This document shows positions 34,300 through 42,698 of a stretch of DNA of 64,000 nucleotides, piece by piece. Position numbers and translations under genes: made by a program. Source of the stretch: Variovorax paradoxus B4 (GTDB taxonomy: Bacteria; Pseudomonadota; Gammaproteobacteria; Burkholderiales; Burkholderiaceae_C); the NCBI RefSeq assembly GCF_000463015.1, contig NC_022234.1, positions 124,001 to 188,000 on the forward strand. Direction: 5' to 3'. How positions within the stretch are numbered: the stretch's first letter is position 1; each line of letters opens with the position of its first letter. The notes beneath the pieces are model-generated. The model was given only the letters and a program-made list of their open reading frames with translations, did no database searches and was not told the origin of the DNA.

Positions 34300-35583
34300 C
34301 TACAAGTTCACGTCGAGTGGCCCGGAGAACCGCAAGATAGAGAGTGCTAGCTCTGGGTGCGACGATGCCCAGAGGTCATCGAAGAGTATCCACGCATGGT
34401 GGTTGAATCCATCGTCAAGTCGCAACTCGACATGGTGCTCGCTGCCTTGAACGCTTACGGGCCGTCGCTCCCGCGTGTCCAACCAATGAACTTTTTCGCG
34501 CAGGTCATGCTCCGAAAGACTTCCTGTGTGAATGGCGTTGTAGTTCTCGGCGGCTGTGTTGGGCGACACCTCCGCCAGGCGGCGGAGCAATGAAGCGGCG
34601 TTTAGGTCGGGGTTGCTGCGAGCGACTCGCCAGCCAGTCGATCTCGAGCGGATGCACAACGTCGGGAGAGACTCCCGCCAGCCAAGCGACCAGTTCCGGC
34701 AACCGCACCCCGGGTGGGTCAAATTTCGGCCGGCGCCAACAATCAGGAGGGCCGGCCCGTTGATGTGCTCCACCGGGATGGACGTCCTGGCCGCGTGGTC
34801 GGCGTCCTCCAATGGAACAAGGTAGCAGTCGAACTTGCTCGGTTTGATGACGGTGGACGATGGCCTGCGCCATGGGTCGCAAGAGAGGGTGTCTGCGTAC
34901 GGGATCTCTTTGCCGCTCAGCGTCCATGCGCCGTGACAACTCGGCGGGTAAGCCGGCCACACGATGCCGCTGGGGAGATAGGCGACAACCGCGCGAATGC
35001 TGAGGAAGGTCGCACTGAGCAGCAATGCCAGCCCTCCGCCTCGCGAGACACCCACAACCGCCAGGTGCTTTGCCGAGACACCGGGTTGTGCCGACATCCA
35101 TTCCAGCGCGTGCCGAAGTACTCGATCGGAATGCGGTCGAGCGTGGGCGGCAATCCTTCGGCGGCGAAGTACGCCAGCGCCAGTGCCGCATACCCGCGGG
35201 AGGCCAGCAAGGCCGCTATCTCATGAGACCAGCCCAAACCGCCGTTGGAAGCTTCAACCATAAGTACCGCCCGATGCAGGCCCGGCTGCTCGAGCTCGAA
35301 CATTCGGTCGACGAGTCCATCGACCTTGATGTCCCGCGATACGACGGACGGTCCGAGGAAGACACGTGTGACGGCGTGGAAGATGGGCGGTGTGCCTTCT
35401 TCCCCCTGGGCAGTGCGTTGCGGTGAAGGTGGCGCTGGACAGCAGAACGACATTATTGAAGCCACTCCAGAGCTTCGGGGTGACTCGAGTGCCGGCTTGA
35501 AGCTCCAGGACGCGAACCACAAGGGTCTCGTCGACGAGACATGTCTTGGGCAGTGTGTCGAACTTCATGATCCGGGTTGGCAC
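34300..35583 (-). pseudogene. Frameshifted acyl-CoA thioester hydrolase / BAAT-like gene
   Basis: Read across frames on the minus strand, the segment encodes an N-terminal Ig-like domain (CLVDETLVVRVLELQAG), then LVDRMFELEQPG and the alpha/beta-hydrolase part with the nucleophile motif VGVSRGGGLALLL and INGPALLIVGAG, typical of the acyl-CoA thioesterase/bile-acid-CoA:amino-acid N-acyltransferase family. Frame must change near 35430 and near 35100. Past about 34715 the sequence leaves the family and continues into another unrecognised coding-like segment. Several independent lesions argue against sequencing error, so this is a dead gene. Confidence 0.75.
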
Positions 35584-35592
35584 CCTCCAGCC

Positions 35593-36717
35593 TCACACCT
35601 TCGACAGGCGCCGCCGCGCCTTGACCGCCGAAGCCAGACCTTCGAGCACCGGCACCGTCTGGGCAAAGCCGATGCAGGCGTCGGTGATCGAGACACCGTG
35701 CTTCAGCGGGACGCCTGGCTTCAGGTCCTGCCGTCCTTCCTCGAGTTGGCTCTCGATCATGATGCCTGTGATGCGCCGCTCGCCGGCCGCGATCTGCGCC
35801 GCCACGTCTTCGGCGACCACGATCTGCCGCTGATGCTGCTTGCTGCTGTTGCCGTGCGAGACGTCGACCATGACCTGGGGCCGCAGGCCGTTCGCGAGCA
35901 GCGCCTCGCAGCTGGCCGCGATATCCGCGGCCGAATAGTTGGGTGCCTTGCCACCGCGCAGGATCACATGGCAGTCGTCGTTGCCGCGAGTCTCGAAAAT
36001 TGCCGCCATGCCCATCTTGGTCATGCCCATGAAGGCATGCGGCGCACGGGCCGCGAGGATGGCGTCGGCCGCAACCTTGACGCCCCCATCCGTGCCGTTC
36101 TTGAACCCGACGGGGCAGCTCAGGCCCGAGGCCAGCTGCCGATGGCTTTGGCTTTCGGTGGTGCGAGCCCCGATGGCACCCCAGGCGATCAGGTCGGCAA
36201 TGAACTGGGGGCTCAACAGGTCGAGGAACTCGGTGCCGGTCGGCAGGCCCAGAGTGGTCAGCTCGAGCAGCAGGCGCCGCGCGCGCTCCAGCCCTTCGTT
36301 GATCGCGAAGCTGCCGTCCAGGTGCGGGTCATTGATGTAGCCTTTCCAGCCCACGGTGGTGCGCGGCTTCTCGAAGTAGGCACGCATCACGATCAGCAGG
36401 TCGTCCTGCAGGGAATCGGCAACGGTCTTCAGACGCTGTGCGTATTCAATGGCCTGGTCGTGGTCGTGGATGGAGCATGGGCCGACCACCACGACCAGCC
36501 GGTCGTCGCGACCGTGCAGCACGTCGGCGATCGCCGCACGGCTGCCTTCGACCAGCGCCAGCGTGTTGTCGCGCACGGGCACGCGTTCCTGCAGCAAGGC
36601 AGGGGTGATGAGCGGGCGAACGGCGCCGATGCGCACGTCGTCGATCCGGGTGGTGTCGAGCGTGCTGTCGCGGGAGCCGATTTCGGCGTCGTGGAGGGGG
36701 TCGTCGAGGCGGGGCAT
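35593..36717 (-). CDS. aroG: 3-deoxy-7-phosphoheptulonate (DAHP) synthase, class I
   Basis: 374 residues, the length of the AroF/G/H family. It condenses phosphoenolpyruvate and erythrose 4-phosphate in the first shikimate-pathway step. Conserved segments include VVVVGPCSIHDHDQAIEYA, KPRTTVGWKGYINDP, IGARTTESQSHRQLASGLS and VDVSHGNSSKQH, containing the PEP and metal ligands. I chose ATG 36717 (MPRLDDPLHDAEIG); upstream in-frame sequence is not family-like. The N-terminal extension typical of feedback-regulated isoforms is present, but which amino acid inhibits it cannot be told. Confidence 0.93.
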   Translation of the reverse strand: MPRLDDPLHDAEIGSRDSTLDTTRIDDVRIGAVRPLITPALLQERVPVRDNTLALVEGSRAAIADVLHGRDDRLVVVVGPCSIHDHDQAIEYAQRLKTVADSLQDDLLIVMRAYFEKPRTTVGWKGYINDPHLDGSFAINEGLERARRLLLELTTLGLPTGTEFLDLLSPQFIADLIAWGAIGARTTESQSHRQLASGLSCPVGFKNGTDGGVKVAADAILAARAPHAFMGMTKMGMAAIFETRGNDDCHVILRGGKAPNYSAADIAASCEALLANGLRPQVMVDVSHGNSSKQHQRQIVVAEDVAAQIAAGERRITGIMIESQLEEGRQDLKPGVPLKHGVSITDACIGFAQTVPVLEGLASAVKARRRLSKV

Positions 36718-36892
36718 GGTCGTGGCAGGCTGTGATTTCGAACGGAGTTTCTTCGATTGTCCTCTCGAAGGCGCCCCCGGCCGACACGCGTTCGACGCAT
36801 GCGCTTGTGGCAGAGCCGGAGATATGCAACCACCGCGCCGGCGGGCAATGGAAGCAAGCGGCGACGTGGGAACGGGGAGTCCCCACGCAGCT

Positions 36893-37315
36893 TCAACCTT
36901 TGGGTAGCAACTGGGGGTTGTAGACCGCCTCCCACAGGTGCCCGTCCGGGTCCATGAAGTAGCCGGCGTATCCACCGTAGAAAGTGTCCGCCGCAGTTTT
37001 CACCACGGTGGCACCGGCCCTCGTGGCTTGCTGCATCACCGCGTCCACGTCGGCCTTCGACGCGACGTTGTGCCCGAGGGTGAATTCAAGCGGCCCGCCT
37101 GCGCGCAGCGCGAGGCCGGCATCGGCGGCGATGCTCGAGCGCGGCCACACGGCGAGTTTGAGCCCGTCCTGCAGGTCGAAGAAGGCGACGGCGCCGTTTT
37201 CGAACTCCTGGCCCACGATGCCGACGGTAGGCAGGCCGAGCCCGTCGCGATAGAAAGCGACGGCTCTCTCCAGATCCTCGACGCCAAGGGTGATGACGGT
37301 GATTCTTGGTTGCAT
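36893..37315 (-). CDS. VOC-family protein
   Basis: 140 residues starting MQPRITVITLGVEDLERAVA, with second-module signature GYAGYFMDPDGHLWEAVYNP, the usual form in glyoxalase/bleomycin-resistance-like proteins. Start 37315 is preferred over an in-frame ATG four codons upstream because GGAGA lies seven bases before it. Monocistronic; function unknown. Confidence 0.86.
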   Translation of the reverse strand: MQPRITVITLGVEDLERAVAFYRDGLGLPTVGIVGQEFENGAVAFFDLQDGLKLAVWPRSSIAADAGLALRAGGPLEFTLGHNVASKADVDAVMQQATRAGATVVKTAADTFYGGYAGYFMDPDGHLWEAVYNPQLLPKG

Positions 37316-37463
37316 GAAGGTCTCCAAGAAACGATGTTGCCCGGATCAGGCTGCACGCCCGAGTTCAGCGCGAAATGGAAATGCCCGCAGCGCCTCGCAC
37401 GTCGCAGCGGCAGGAATGGGTCATGCCGAAGGGCCACCGTATGCCTCTCGAAGTACATGCTGA

Positions 37464-38018
37464 TCAGCCTCGCTCGCAGCCGGATGTAGGCCGTTCACTC
37501 GCCCGCAACTGGCCGCGCGACCGCTCCATAATCAGGTGGGCCGCCTCGCTCGCGCCGACGAGCGCCGAATCGATGACCAGGCGGCTCGTGGTCCAGGTCT
37601 CGTATTCGTGGCGCATAACCGCTTCCCACGTCGGCGGAATGAGGCCCGGAATGTCGGTCGTCCGGCTCTCCACGCGCCTGCGGTGTTCGGCCTGGTCAGA
37701 GCACACGATTTCAACCTCGAGCAAGCCCGAGGATGTGCCCGTTGCCACCGCGCGCCATGCTTCGCGGGTGACCGGGAGTGGATTGACGCAATCGGCGACC
37801 ACTGACATGCCAAGCGCGAGGATGGATCCGGCAAGCTCGCAGGCAACGACGTAGCCTGCGGGGCCAACCTCCTCGAGGGAGCTCGATTTCATGAGCGCCT
37901 GCTCGATGGTGTCGATGCGCAGATAGGTGCAGGGCGAACGGGCAACGAGTTCGCGCGCAATGGTGGTCTTGCCGGTGCCCGGCAGCCCGCCGAGAACAAT
38001 CAGCACCGGGTTCGCCAT
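37464..38018 (-). CDS. P-loop small-molecule kinase-like ATPase
   Basis: 184 residues with a textbook Walker A at the N-terminus (VLIVLGGLPGTGKTTIAREL) and a Walker-B-like VVADCVNP. The general layout is that of the AAA_33/zeta-toxin-like or gluconate-kinase-like P-loop kinases that phosphorylate sugars, nucleotides or antibiotics. The start 38018 (MANPVLIV) places the P-loop at residue 10, as in relatives. It is next to a GNAT gene, a pairing often seen in resistance-like accessory clusters. The substrate is unknown. Confidence 0.82.
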   Translation of the reverse strand: MANPVLIVLGGLPGTGKTTIARELVARSPCTYLRIDTIEQALMKSSSLEEVGPAGYVVACELAGSILALGMSVVADCVNPLPVTREAWRAVATGTSSGLLEVEIVCSDQAEHRRRVESRTTDIPGLIPPTWEAVMRHEYETWTTSRLVIDSALVGASEAAHLIMERSRGQLRASERPTSGCERG

Positions 38019-38097
38019 GCGCGTGATTCCCCGCTGGTGAAGATGTCGACCGGCCTTCTGCTGAAGCAGCGCGACGAGCTCAGGCTGTGCAGCAGGA

Positions 38098-38511
38098 TCA
38101 AACCTCGATGCGCAGGCGTTGCCCCCGCGGCCGCTCCATCGCGACCGACGAAGGGCTGAAGCCCAGCTTGGCGAAGAACTCGGCGGCACCCGACCTGCCT
38201 GCCCGCAGCACCCATGTGATGTCCGTCTCCGACCCCAAGACGTGTTGGACCAGCGCTTGCCCGATGCCTTGCCGACGGAACGGCTCGGCAACCACGACCA
38301 TCGACAGGTATCCGTTGGACATGCCATCGCTGATGGCGCGTGCAAACCCGATGATCTCACCATCATCTGCCAACGCAATCACCGCCTGCTGCGACGCCGA
38401 GATCAGCTGGCCGAGGTGCTCGAGGCCGGCGATCCGGTGTGCCCATCCGTTGGCCGAAAGAAGGCGATGAACCGCATCGGCATCGGAAGCCACAGCGCTG
38501 CGAATCTGCAT
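38098..38511 (-). CDS. GNAT-family N-acetyltransferase
   Basis: 137 residues from start 38511 (MQIRSAVASDADAVHRLL), which has CGAGGAG upstream. The acetyl-CoA motif is VVVAEPFRRQGIGQALVQHV, followed by RAGRSGAAEFFAKLGFSP. It is a small acetyltransferase of unknown substrate. It ends 80 bases before the kinase-like gene on the same strand. Confidence 0.87.
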   Translation of the reverse strand: MQIRSAVASDADAVHRLLSANGWAHRIAGLEHLGQLISASQQAVIALADDGEIIGFARAISDGMSNGYLSMVVVAEPFRRQGIGQALVQHVLGSETDITWVLRAGRSGAAEFFAKLGFSPSSVAMERPRGQRLRIEV

Positions 38512-38571
38512 ACCCGCTCCTCGAGAATTGAAAGGCATCGAGGTCGACTGTAGCCGTTCGTGCGACTGCGA

Positions 38572-38940
38572 TCAGTCCCGATCTTCGCGATAGTGGCGGT
38601 AGTGCTCGCGGCGCTCCCATTCACGGCGGCGCCATTCGCGGCGCTCCGCGCGGCGTTCTTCCCAGCTCGGCCCCGGCTCGTAGTAAACGGGGGCGGGTGC
38701 AACGTAAGCGGGCGGCTGGTAGCGCACCGGTGGCGCCGGCTGGTAGTAGACGGGGGCCGGCCGCGAGTACACCGGCGCGGGTTCGTAGTACACCGGTGCC
38801 GGTTCGCTCACCACCACGCCGGGCAGCGACACGCCGATGGACCAGCTTGTGCCCGCGGTTGCGGCGGCCACGCCGAAAAGAGCGCCTGCGGCAATCGTGC
38901 CCGAGAGAGCCAGCTTGAGGACGGTTCGAGGAAAAGTCAT
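38572..38940 (-). CDS. Secreted Pro/Tyr-rich repeat protein
   Basis: 122 residues from ATG 38940 with a signal peptide (FPRTVLKLALSGTIAAGALF ... ATAGT). The mature protein holds about six tandem copies of a P-A-P-V-Y-Y-like unit (residues 45-90), then a highly charged tail rich in Arg, Glu, Trp and His (WEERRAERREWRR and on). Similar short PxPVYY-repeat proteins are common in Burkholderiales envelopes and have no known function. It is divergent from the TerC gene. Confidence 0.8.
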   Translation of the reverse strand: MTFPRTVLKLALSGTIAAGALFGVAAATAGTSWSIGVSLPGVVVSEPAPVYYEPAPVYSRPAPVYYQPAPPVRYQPPAYVAPAPVYYEPGPSWEERRAERREWRRREWERREHYRHYREDRD

Positions 38941-39131
38941 CTCGTCTCCTGAGATATGGGAATGGTCCCGATGCCTCTTCCAACGTTCGGCTGCGCAAGA
39001 TCGCACACATCGCTTCGGTGAAGAACATTTCAAGATGTCACACGAAAACCCTCGGGAAGCCGCATGGCAGACTTCGTTCCTGCTTCCAACCCTTCTTTTT
39101 TTGCCGGCGCTGCCGTGCCGAAAGATCTTCC

Positions 39132-39881
39132 GTGCTTGAACTGCTGACGGATCCCCAGGTCTGGATCGCCTTTGCGACCCTGACCGCGCTCGAGCTCGTG
39201 CTGGGCATCGACAACATCATCTTCATCTCGATCCTGGTCGACAAGCTGCCGGCCGCCAAGCGCGAATTCGCACGCCGGACCGGACTGTTCATGGCCATGT
39301 TCATGCGCATCGGGCTGCTGTTGGTGCTCGCCTGGATCGTGGGGCTGGTCGCTCCGTTTTTCTCGGTGCTTGGCAAGGACATTTCTGGGCGAGACCTGAT
39401 ACTGATCCTGGGCGGGCTGTTCCTGATCTGGAAGAGCACGAGCGAGGTCCACCAGTCGCTGGAGGGCGGCCACGAGCAGAAGTCCAGCGCCGTCAAGGCC
39501 ACCTTCGCCTCCGTCATCCTCCAGATCATGGTCATCGATCTGGTGTTCTCGCTGGACTCGATCATCACCGCGGTCGGAATGGTGGATGACGTGCGGGTCA
39601 TGATCGCTGCGGTGATCGTGTCCGTGTTGCTCATGATGCTGTTCGCCGGCCCCATCGGGCGCTTCGTCTCGAACCATCCCACCATCAAGATGCTGGCGCT
39701 GGCCTTCCTGGTGGTGGTGGGCGTGGTTCTTGTGGCGGAGGGCTTCGGGCATCACGTGCCCAAGGGCTACGTGTACTTTGCGATGGCCTTCTCGCTGGCC
39801 GTGGAGATGCTCAACATCCGGCTGCGCAAGAAATCAGCCAAACCCGTGGAGCTGCACCCGCCCCATATTCCGGGCGACTGA
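39132..39881 (+). CDS. TerC-family integral membrane protein
   Basis: 249 residues with about seven membrane helices. The TerC signature ELVLGIDNIIFISILVDKLP near residue 20 and the matching VIDLVFSLDSIITAVGM near 140 carry the conserved acidic residues. Relatives export manganese or metallate secreted enzymes. I chose GTG 39132, which places VLELLTDPQVWIAF at the N-terminus as in homologues; an upstream ATG (39018) adds unlikely residues. I looked for a yybP-ykoY manganese riboswitch in the leader and could not recognise one. Confidence 0.9.
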   Translation: MLELLTDPQVWIAFATLTALELVLGIDNIIFISILVDKLPAAKREFARRTGLFMAMFMRIGLLLVLAWIVGLVAPFFSVLGKDISGRDLILILGGLFLIWKSTSEVHQSLEGGHEQKSSAVKATFASVILQIMVIDLVFSLDSIITAVGMVDDVRVMIAAVIVSVLLMMLFAGPIGRFVSNHPTIKMLALAFLVVVGVVLVAEGFGHHVPKGYVYFAMAFSLAVEMLNIRLRKKSAKPVELHPPHIPGD

Positions 39882-39892
39882 AGCCTGGCTTC

Positions 39893-40339
39893 TCAGCCGG
39901 AAATCTCGGGCTCGACCAGTTGGGCGAGCGCGACAAGCGACTCCTGCCAGCCCAGGTAGCACATCTCCACGGGAATCACTTCGGGGATGCCTTCTTGCAC
40001 GACGGACATGTCGGTGCCGCAGGACACGGGCGTCAGCGTCACGGTGGTCTTCATGGTGCCCGGCAGGTTGGGGTCGTCGAAGGCCGCGTCGTAGGCAATG
40101 CGCTGGCCGGGGATAAGCTCCAGGTACTTCCCGCCGAACGAGTGGCTGTGGCCGCTGCCAAAAGCGGTGAAGGACATGCGCCAGGCACCCCCGACCACGG
40201 GCTCCATGCTGTGGACCTTGCCGGTGAATCCGAACGGTGGCAGCCAGCGCTCGAAGGCACTGGGTTCGACGAAGGCACGGTAGAGCCGCTCCGGTGGGGC
40301 GCGCAGCACGCGGTGCAGACGGACGGTGTTGGTAGCCAT
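39893..40339 (-). CDS. SRPBCC/AHSA1-domain protein
   Basis: 148 residues. Opening VRLHRVLRAPPERLYRAFVE and the later GGKYLELIPGQRIAYDAAFD and GWQESLVALAQLVE are the START/Bet-v1-like hydrophobic-pocket fold of the AHSA1 group. These bind lipids or small hydrophobic molecules or act in stress responses; no substrate is evident. ATG 40339 follows CAGGAGAACACAGCC. Convergent with terC. Confidence 0.88.
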   Translation of the reverse strand: MATNTVRLHRVLRAPPERLYRAFVEPSAFERWLPPFGFTGKVHSMEPVVGGAWRMSFTAFGSGHSHSFGGKYLELIPGQRIAYDAAFDDPNLPGTMKTTVTLTPVSCGTDMSVVQEGIPEVIPVEMCYLGWQESLVALAQLVEPEISG

Positions 40340-40480
40340 GGCTGTGTTCTCCTGAAGTGCAGAGGATGACCCTCAACTGACACGACGAACGAGGCTGCGG
40401 AAAATCGACAGCGAACTGTAGCGCCGCGCGATAAGAATTTTTTGAGGCCAAAAGTTCGCAGTCGGGCCTGCGCGCTCTGG

Positions 40481-40681
40481 TCAGGCGGAGCGCAGAAGAA
40501 GAGCCTCGCGCTCCTCGATCCAGTGCGACCCGTGCCCGTAGATCGCGTTCTGAACCTCGCAGATCACCTGGGCCTCCCTGCGCGCCGCCGGGGTTTCGGG
40601 CACCCACAGGCCATCGTCGCAGTGCTCGTCGTCCTCGTCGTGGACGACGCTCGAACGCCAGTTGACGCAGATTTGCTTCAT
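40481..40681 (-). CDS. Small conserved acidic protein
   Basis: 66 residues from 40681: MKQICVNWRSSVVHDEDDEH, then CDDGLWVPETPAARREAQVI and a tail GHGSHWIEEREALLLRSA. It has no signal peptide or membrane helix, two cysteines and a strongly acidic centre. I recall similar short proteins in Burkholderiales genomes but know no function. The start is not backed by a strong Shine-Dalgarno. Confidence 0.55.
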   Translation of the reverse strand: MKQICVNWRSSVVHDEDDEHCDDGLWVPETPAARREAQVICEVQNAIYGHGSHWIEEREALLLRSA

Positions 40682-40878
40682 TCGATTCGAGGCGGACGGG
40701 GAATGGTGGAGCGCTGGCCGCATGGGCATGCTTTCCGGGATGGCGGCGATCCTACAAGTGCGCGCCGGCAAATGCGGTACTTTGCGCAGGAGGGCCGTGG
40801 CGGATCCTGTGCAAATTTGCGCACTTCGCGGCGAATCCTGCGGGTTCGCGTGCTGCGCGCGCCGGGAGGGCCGTTCCT

Positions 40879-41703
40879 CTACGTGCCGAAGCCGTAGAGC
40901 TCGGCCGGGTTGTCCACCAGCAGCTTGCGGCGCGCCGGCTCGCTATCGCAAAGCTCCAGTGCCCAGTCCAGCAAGGCTGCGTTGGAGGGTTCGGGCTTGA
41001 CGTTGGGATGCGGCCAGTTGCTGGCCCACACGCAGCGCTCGGGATAGCGCCGGGCCAGAAGCTGCGCGAGCGGCACCACGTCGGCGTACGCGGGCGGGCC
41101 GCTCTTCGAGGTCTCGTAGGGCGCGGCCAGCTTGATCCAGCAGTTGCCCTTGTCGAGCAGGCGGCAGAGTGCGCCCACGGCCTCGCCGTCGAGCGCCGCC
41201 GGTCCGAGAAACTTGCCGATGTGGTCGATGACGAAGCGGCCCGGCAGGCGCTCCAGCATGGCCATGTGCTGCGGCAGCGCGCGGCCGTCGAGCTGCAGGT
41301 TGATGTTCCAGGCGAGCGACGCGATGCGTGCAGCCATGTCTTCCAGGCTCGGCCAGGGCAGCAGGCCGCCTGCCAGCATCATGAAGCGCACGCCGCGGAT
41401 GCCGGCCCGGTGCAGGCCCTCGAGCTCGTCGTCGGCCACATCGGGCGGCACCATCGCGATACCGCGCGCCTCGGGCCCCAGCTGCTCCAGCGCCGACAGC
41501 GTGCAGCGGTTGTCGAAGCCATAGCCCGTGGGCTGGACCACGATGGTGCGCGTGAGGCCGAGCGCCTGCTGCACTTCGCGGTAGGCCGAGGCCGGTGCAT
41601 GCGGCGGCTTGAAGGTCGCGGTGGGCGCGAGCGGCCAGGCGTCTTCGTAGATGTGGACGTGGCAATCGCAGGCGCCGGCGTAGGCAATGGGAGGATTCGT
41701 CAT
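40879..41703 (-). CDS. Amidohydrolase family protein (LigI/COG3618 lactonase-like)
   Basis: 274 residues. Metal-site motif CDCHVHIYEDAWPL near residue 15, FVIDHIGKF near 160 and VWASNWPHPN near 225 match the COG3618 group: 2-pyrone-4,6-dicarboxylate lactonase, sugar-acid lactonases and galactarolactone isomerase. A lactone hydrolase for the acid imported by the TRAP system of this operon is likely. The start at 41703 overlaps the dehydrogenase stop (ATGA). Last gene of the LacI-controlled cluster. Confidence 0.87.
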   Translation of the reverse strand: MTNPPIAYAGACDCHVHIYEDAWPLAPTATFKPPHAPASAYREVQQALGLTRTIVVQPTGYGFDNRCTLSALEQLGPEARGIAMVPPDVADDELEGLHRAGIRGVRFMMLAGGLLPWPSLEDMAARIASLAWNINLQLDGRALPQHMAMLERLPGRFVIDHIGKFLGPAALDGEAVGALCRLLDKGNCWIKLAAPYETSKSGPPAYADVVPLAQLLARRYPERCVWASNWPHPNVKPEPSNAALLDWALELCDSEPARRKLLVDNPAELYGFGT

Positions 41704-42698
41704 GCGGCAAGACTCCATTGGGCAATCCGCGTGGCATGCGCCGCGTTCACGGCGCCGGGCGGCATCTCGCCGCGCATCAGTGCGGCGATCTGCGACACGG
41801 TCTCGAGCGCCTGGTGCTCCACCGCCGGCAGTGTGAGCCCGCCGATATGCGGTGTGGCCACGACGCGGGGGTGGCGCGCGAGCGCCGGCGTGGGCATCTG
41901 GTCGGGCGCTCGGCCGACGTCGAGCGCAGCGCCTTCCAGCTGGCCGGATTCGAGTGCGGCGAGCAAGGCCTCGTCGTCGACCAGTTCGCCGCGCGCGGCA
42001 TTGATGAAGAAGGCGCCCGGCTTCATGGCTGCGAAGGCTTCGGCGTTCATGAGCTTCTCGGTCTGCGCGTTGGCCGGCGCCAGGCAGACGACGAAGTCGG
42101 ACTGCGCCAGCAGCACCGGCAGCGCGACCTGTTCGCGCATCGCCTGCTTCTCGATCGGCAGCGGATCGTTGACCAGCACGCGCATGCCGAAGGCCTGCGC
42201 CAGGTCGCCCAGGTAACGGCCGATGGCGCCGAAGCCGATGATGCCCAGCGTCGAGGCGCGCAACTGCCGGCCCATGAAGGGCGCCGGCGGCTCGCCGCGA
42301 TGATAGGCATGGGTGTAGCGCCCGATGCCACGCGCGAGATCAACCATTGCGGCGACGATCCACTCGGCAACCGCGGGCACGAAGCCCGGGCTGGCCTGCG
42401 TCACCAGCACGCCGTGGCGGCTCGCGGCCTCGACGTCGACGGTGCGGATGTCGACCGCGCAGCGCACGAAGGCGGCCAGCTGCGGCAAGTCGCGAAAGAG
42501 CGATTCGGGACCGGGCGTCTGCCGGTACGCGATCAGCGCATCGCAGCCCTGCGCCGCGGCCACAAGCTCGGGCGTCGAGAGCTCGCGCGCCTCGGGATTG
42601 AAGCGCACTTCGGCGATCGCCTCCAGTGCCTGGGTGGCCTTGGGGCCGAAGTACTGCGCCAGCTTGTCGGCCGGGTGGGTCACGAAAACGGTCGTCAT
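41700..42698 (-). CDS. D-2-hydroxyacid dehydrogenase family protein with altered catalytic Glu
   Basis: 332 residues. Rossmann motif GFGAIGRYLGDLAQAFG near residue 155, catalytic Arg in NAARGELVDDEAL and His in ATPHIGGLT. The Glu that normally follows the motif DVFEPEP is missing: the site reads ALDVGRAPDQMP. Since this Glu orients the catalytic His, either another acidic residue (the Asp two places after the Pro) takes over, or the reaction differs. It overlaps the LacI gene upstream and the amidohydrolase downstream by four bases each, so all three are translationally coupled. Confidence 0.86.
   Translation of the reverse strand: MTTVFVTHPADKLAQYFGPKATQALEAIAEVRFNPEARELSTPELVAAAQGCDALIAYRQTPGPESLFRDLPQLAAFVRCAVDIRTVDVEAASRHGVLVTQASPGFVPAVAEWIVAAMVDLARGIGRYTHAYHRGEPPAPFMGRQLRASTLGIIGFGAIGRYLGDLAQAFGMRVLVNDPLPIEKQAMREQVALPVLLAQSDFVVCLAPANAQTEKLMNAEAFAAMKPGAFFINAARGELVDDEALLAALESGQLEGAALDVGRAPDQMPTPALARHPRVVATPHIGGLTLPAVEHQALETVSQIAALMRGEMPPGAVNAAHATRIAQWSLAA

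Noticed and set aside
38950..39131. Possible yybP-ykoY (manganese) riboswitch before the TerC gene
   Set aside because: I could not find the conserved sequence elements of that riboswitch class; only a covariance-model search could decide.
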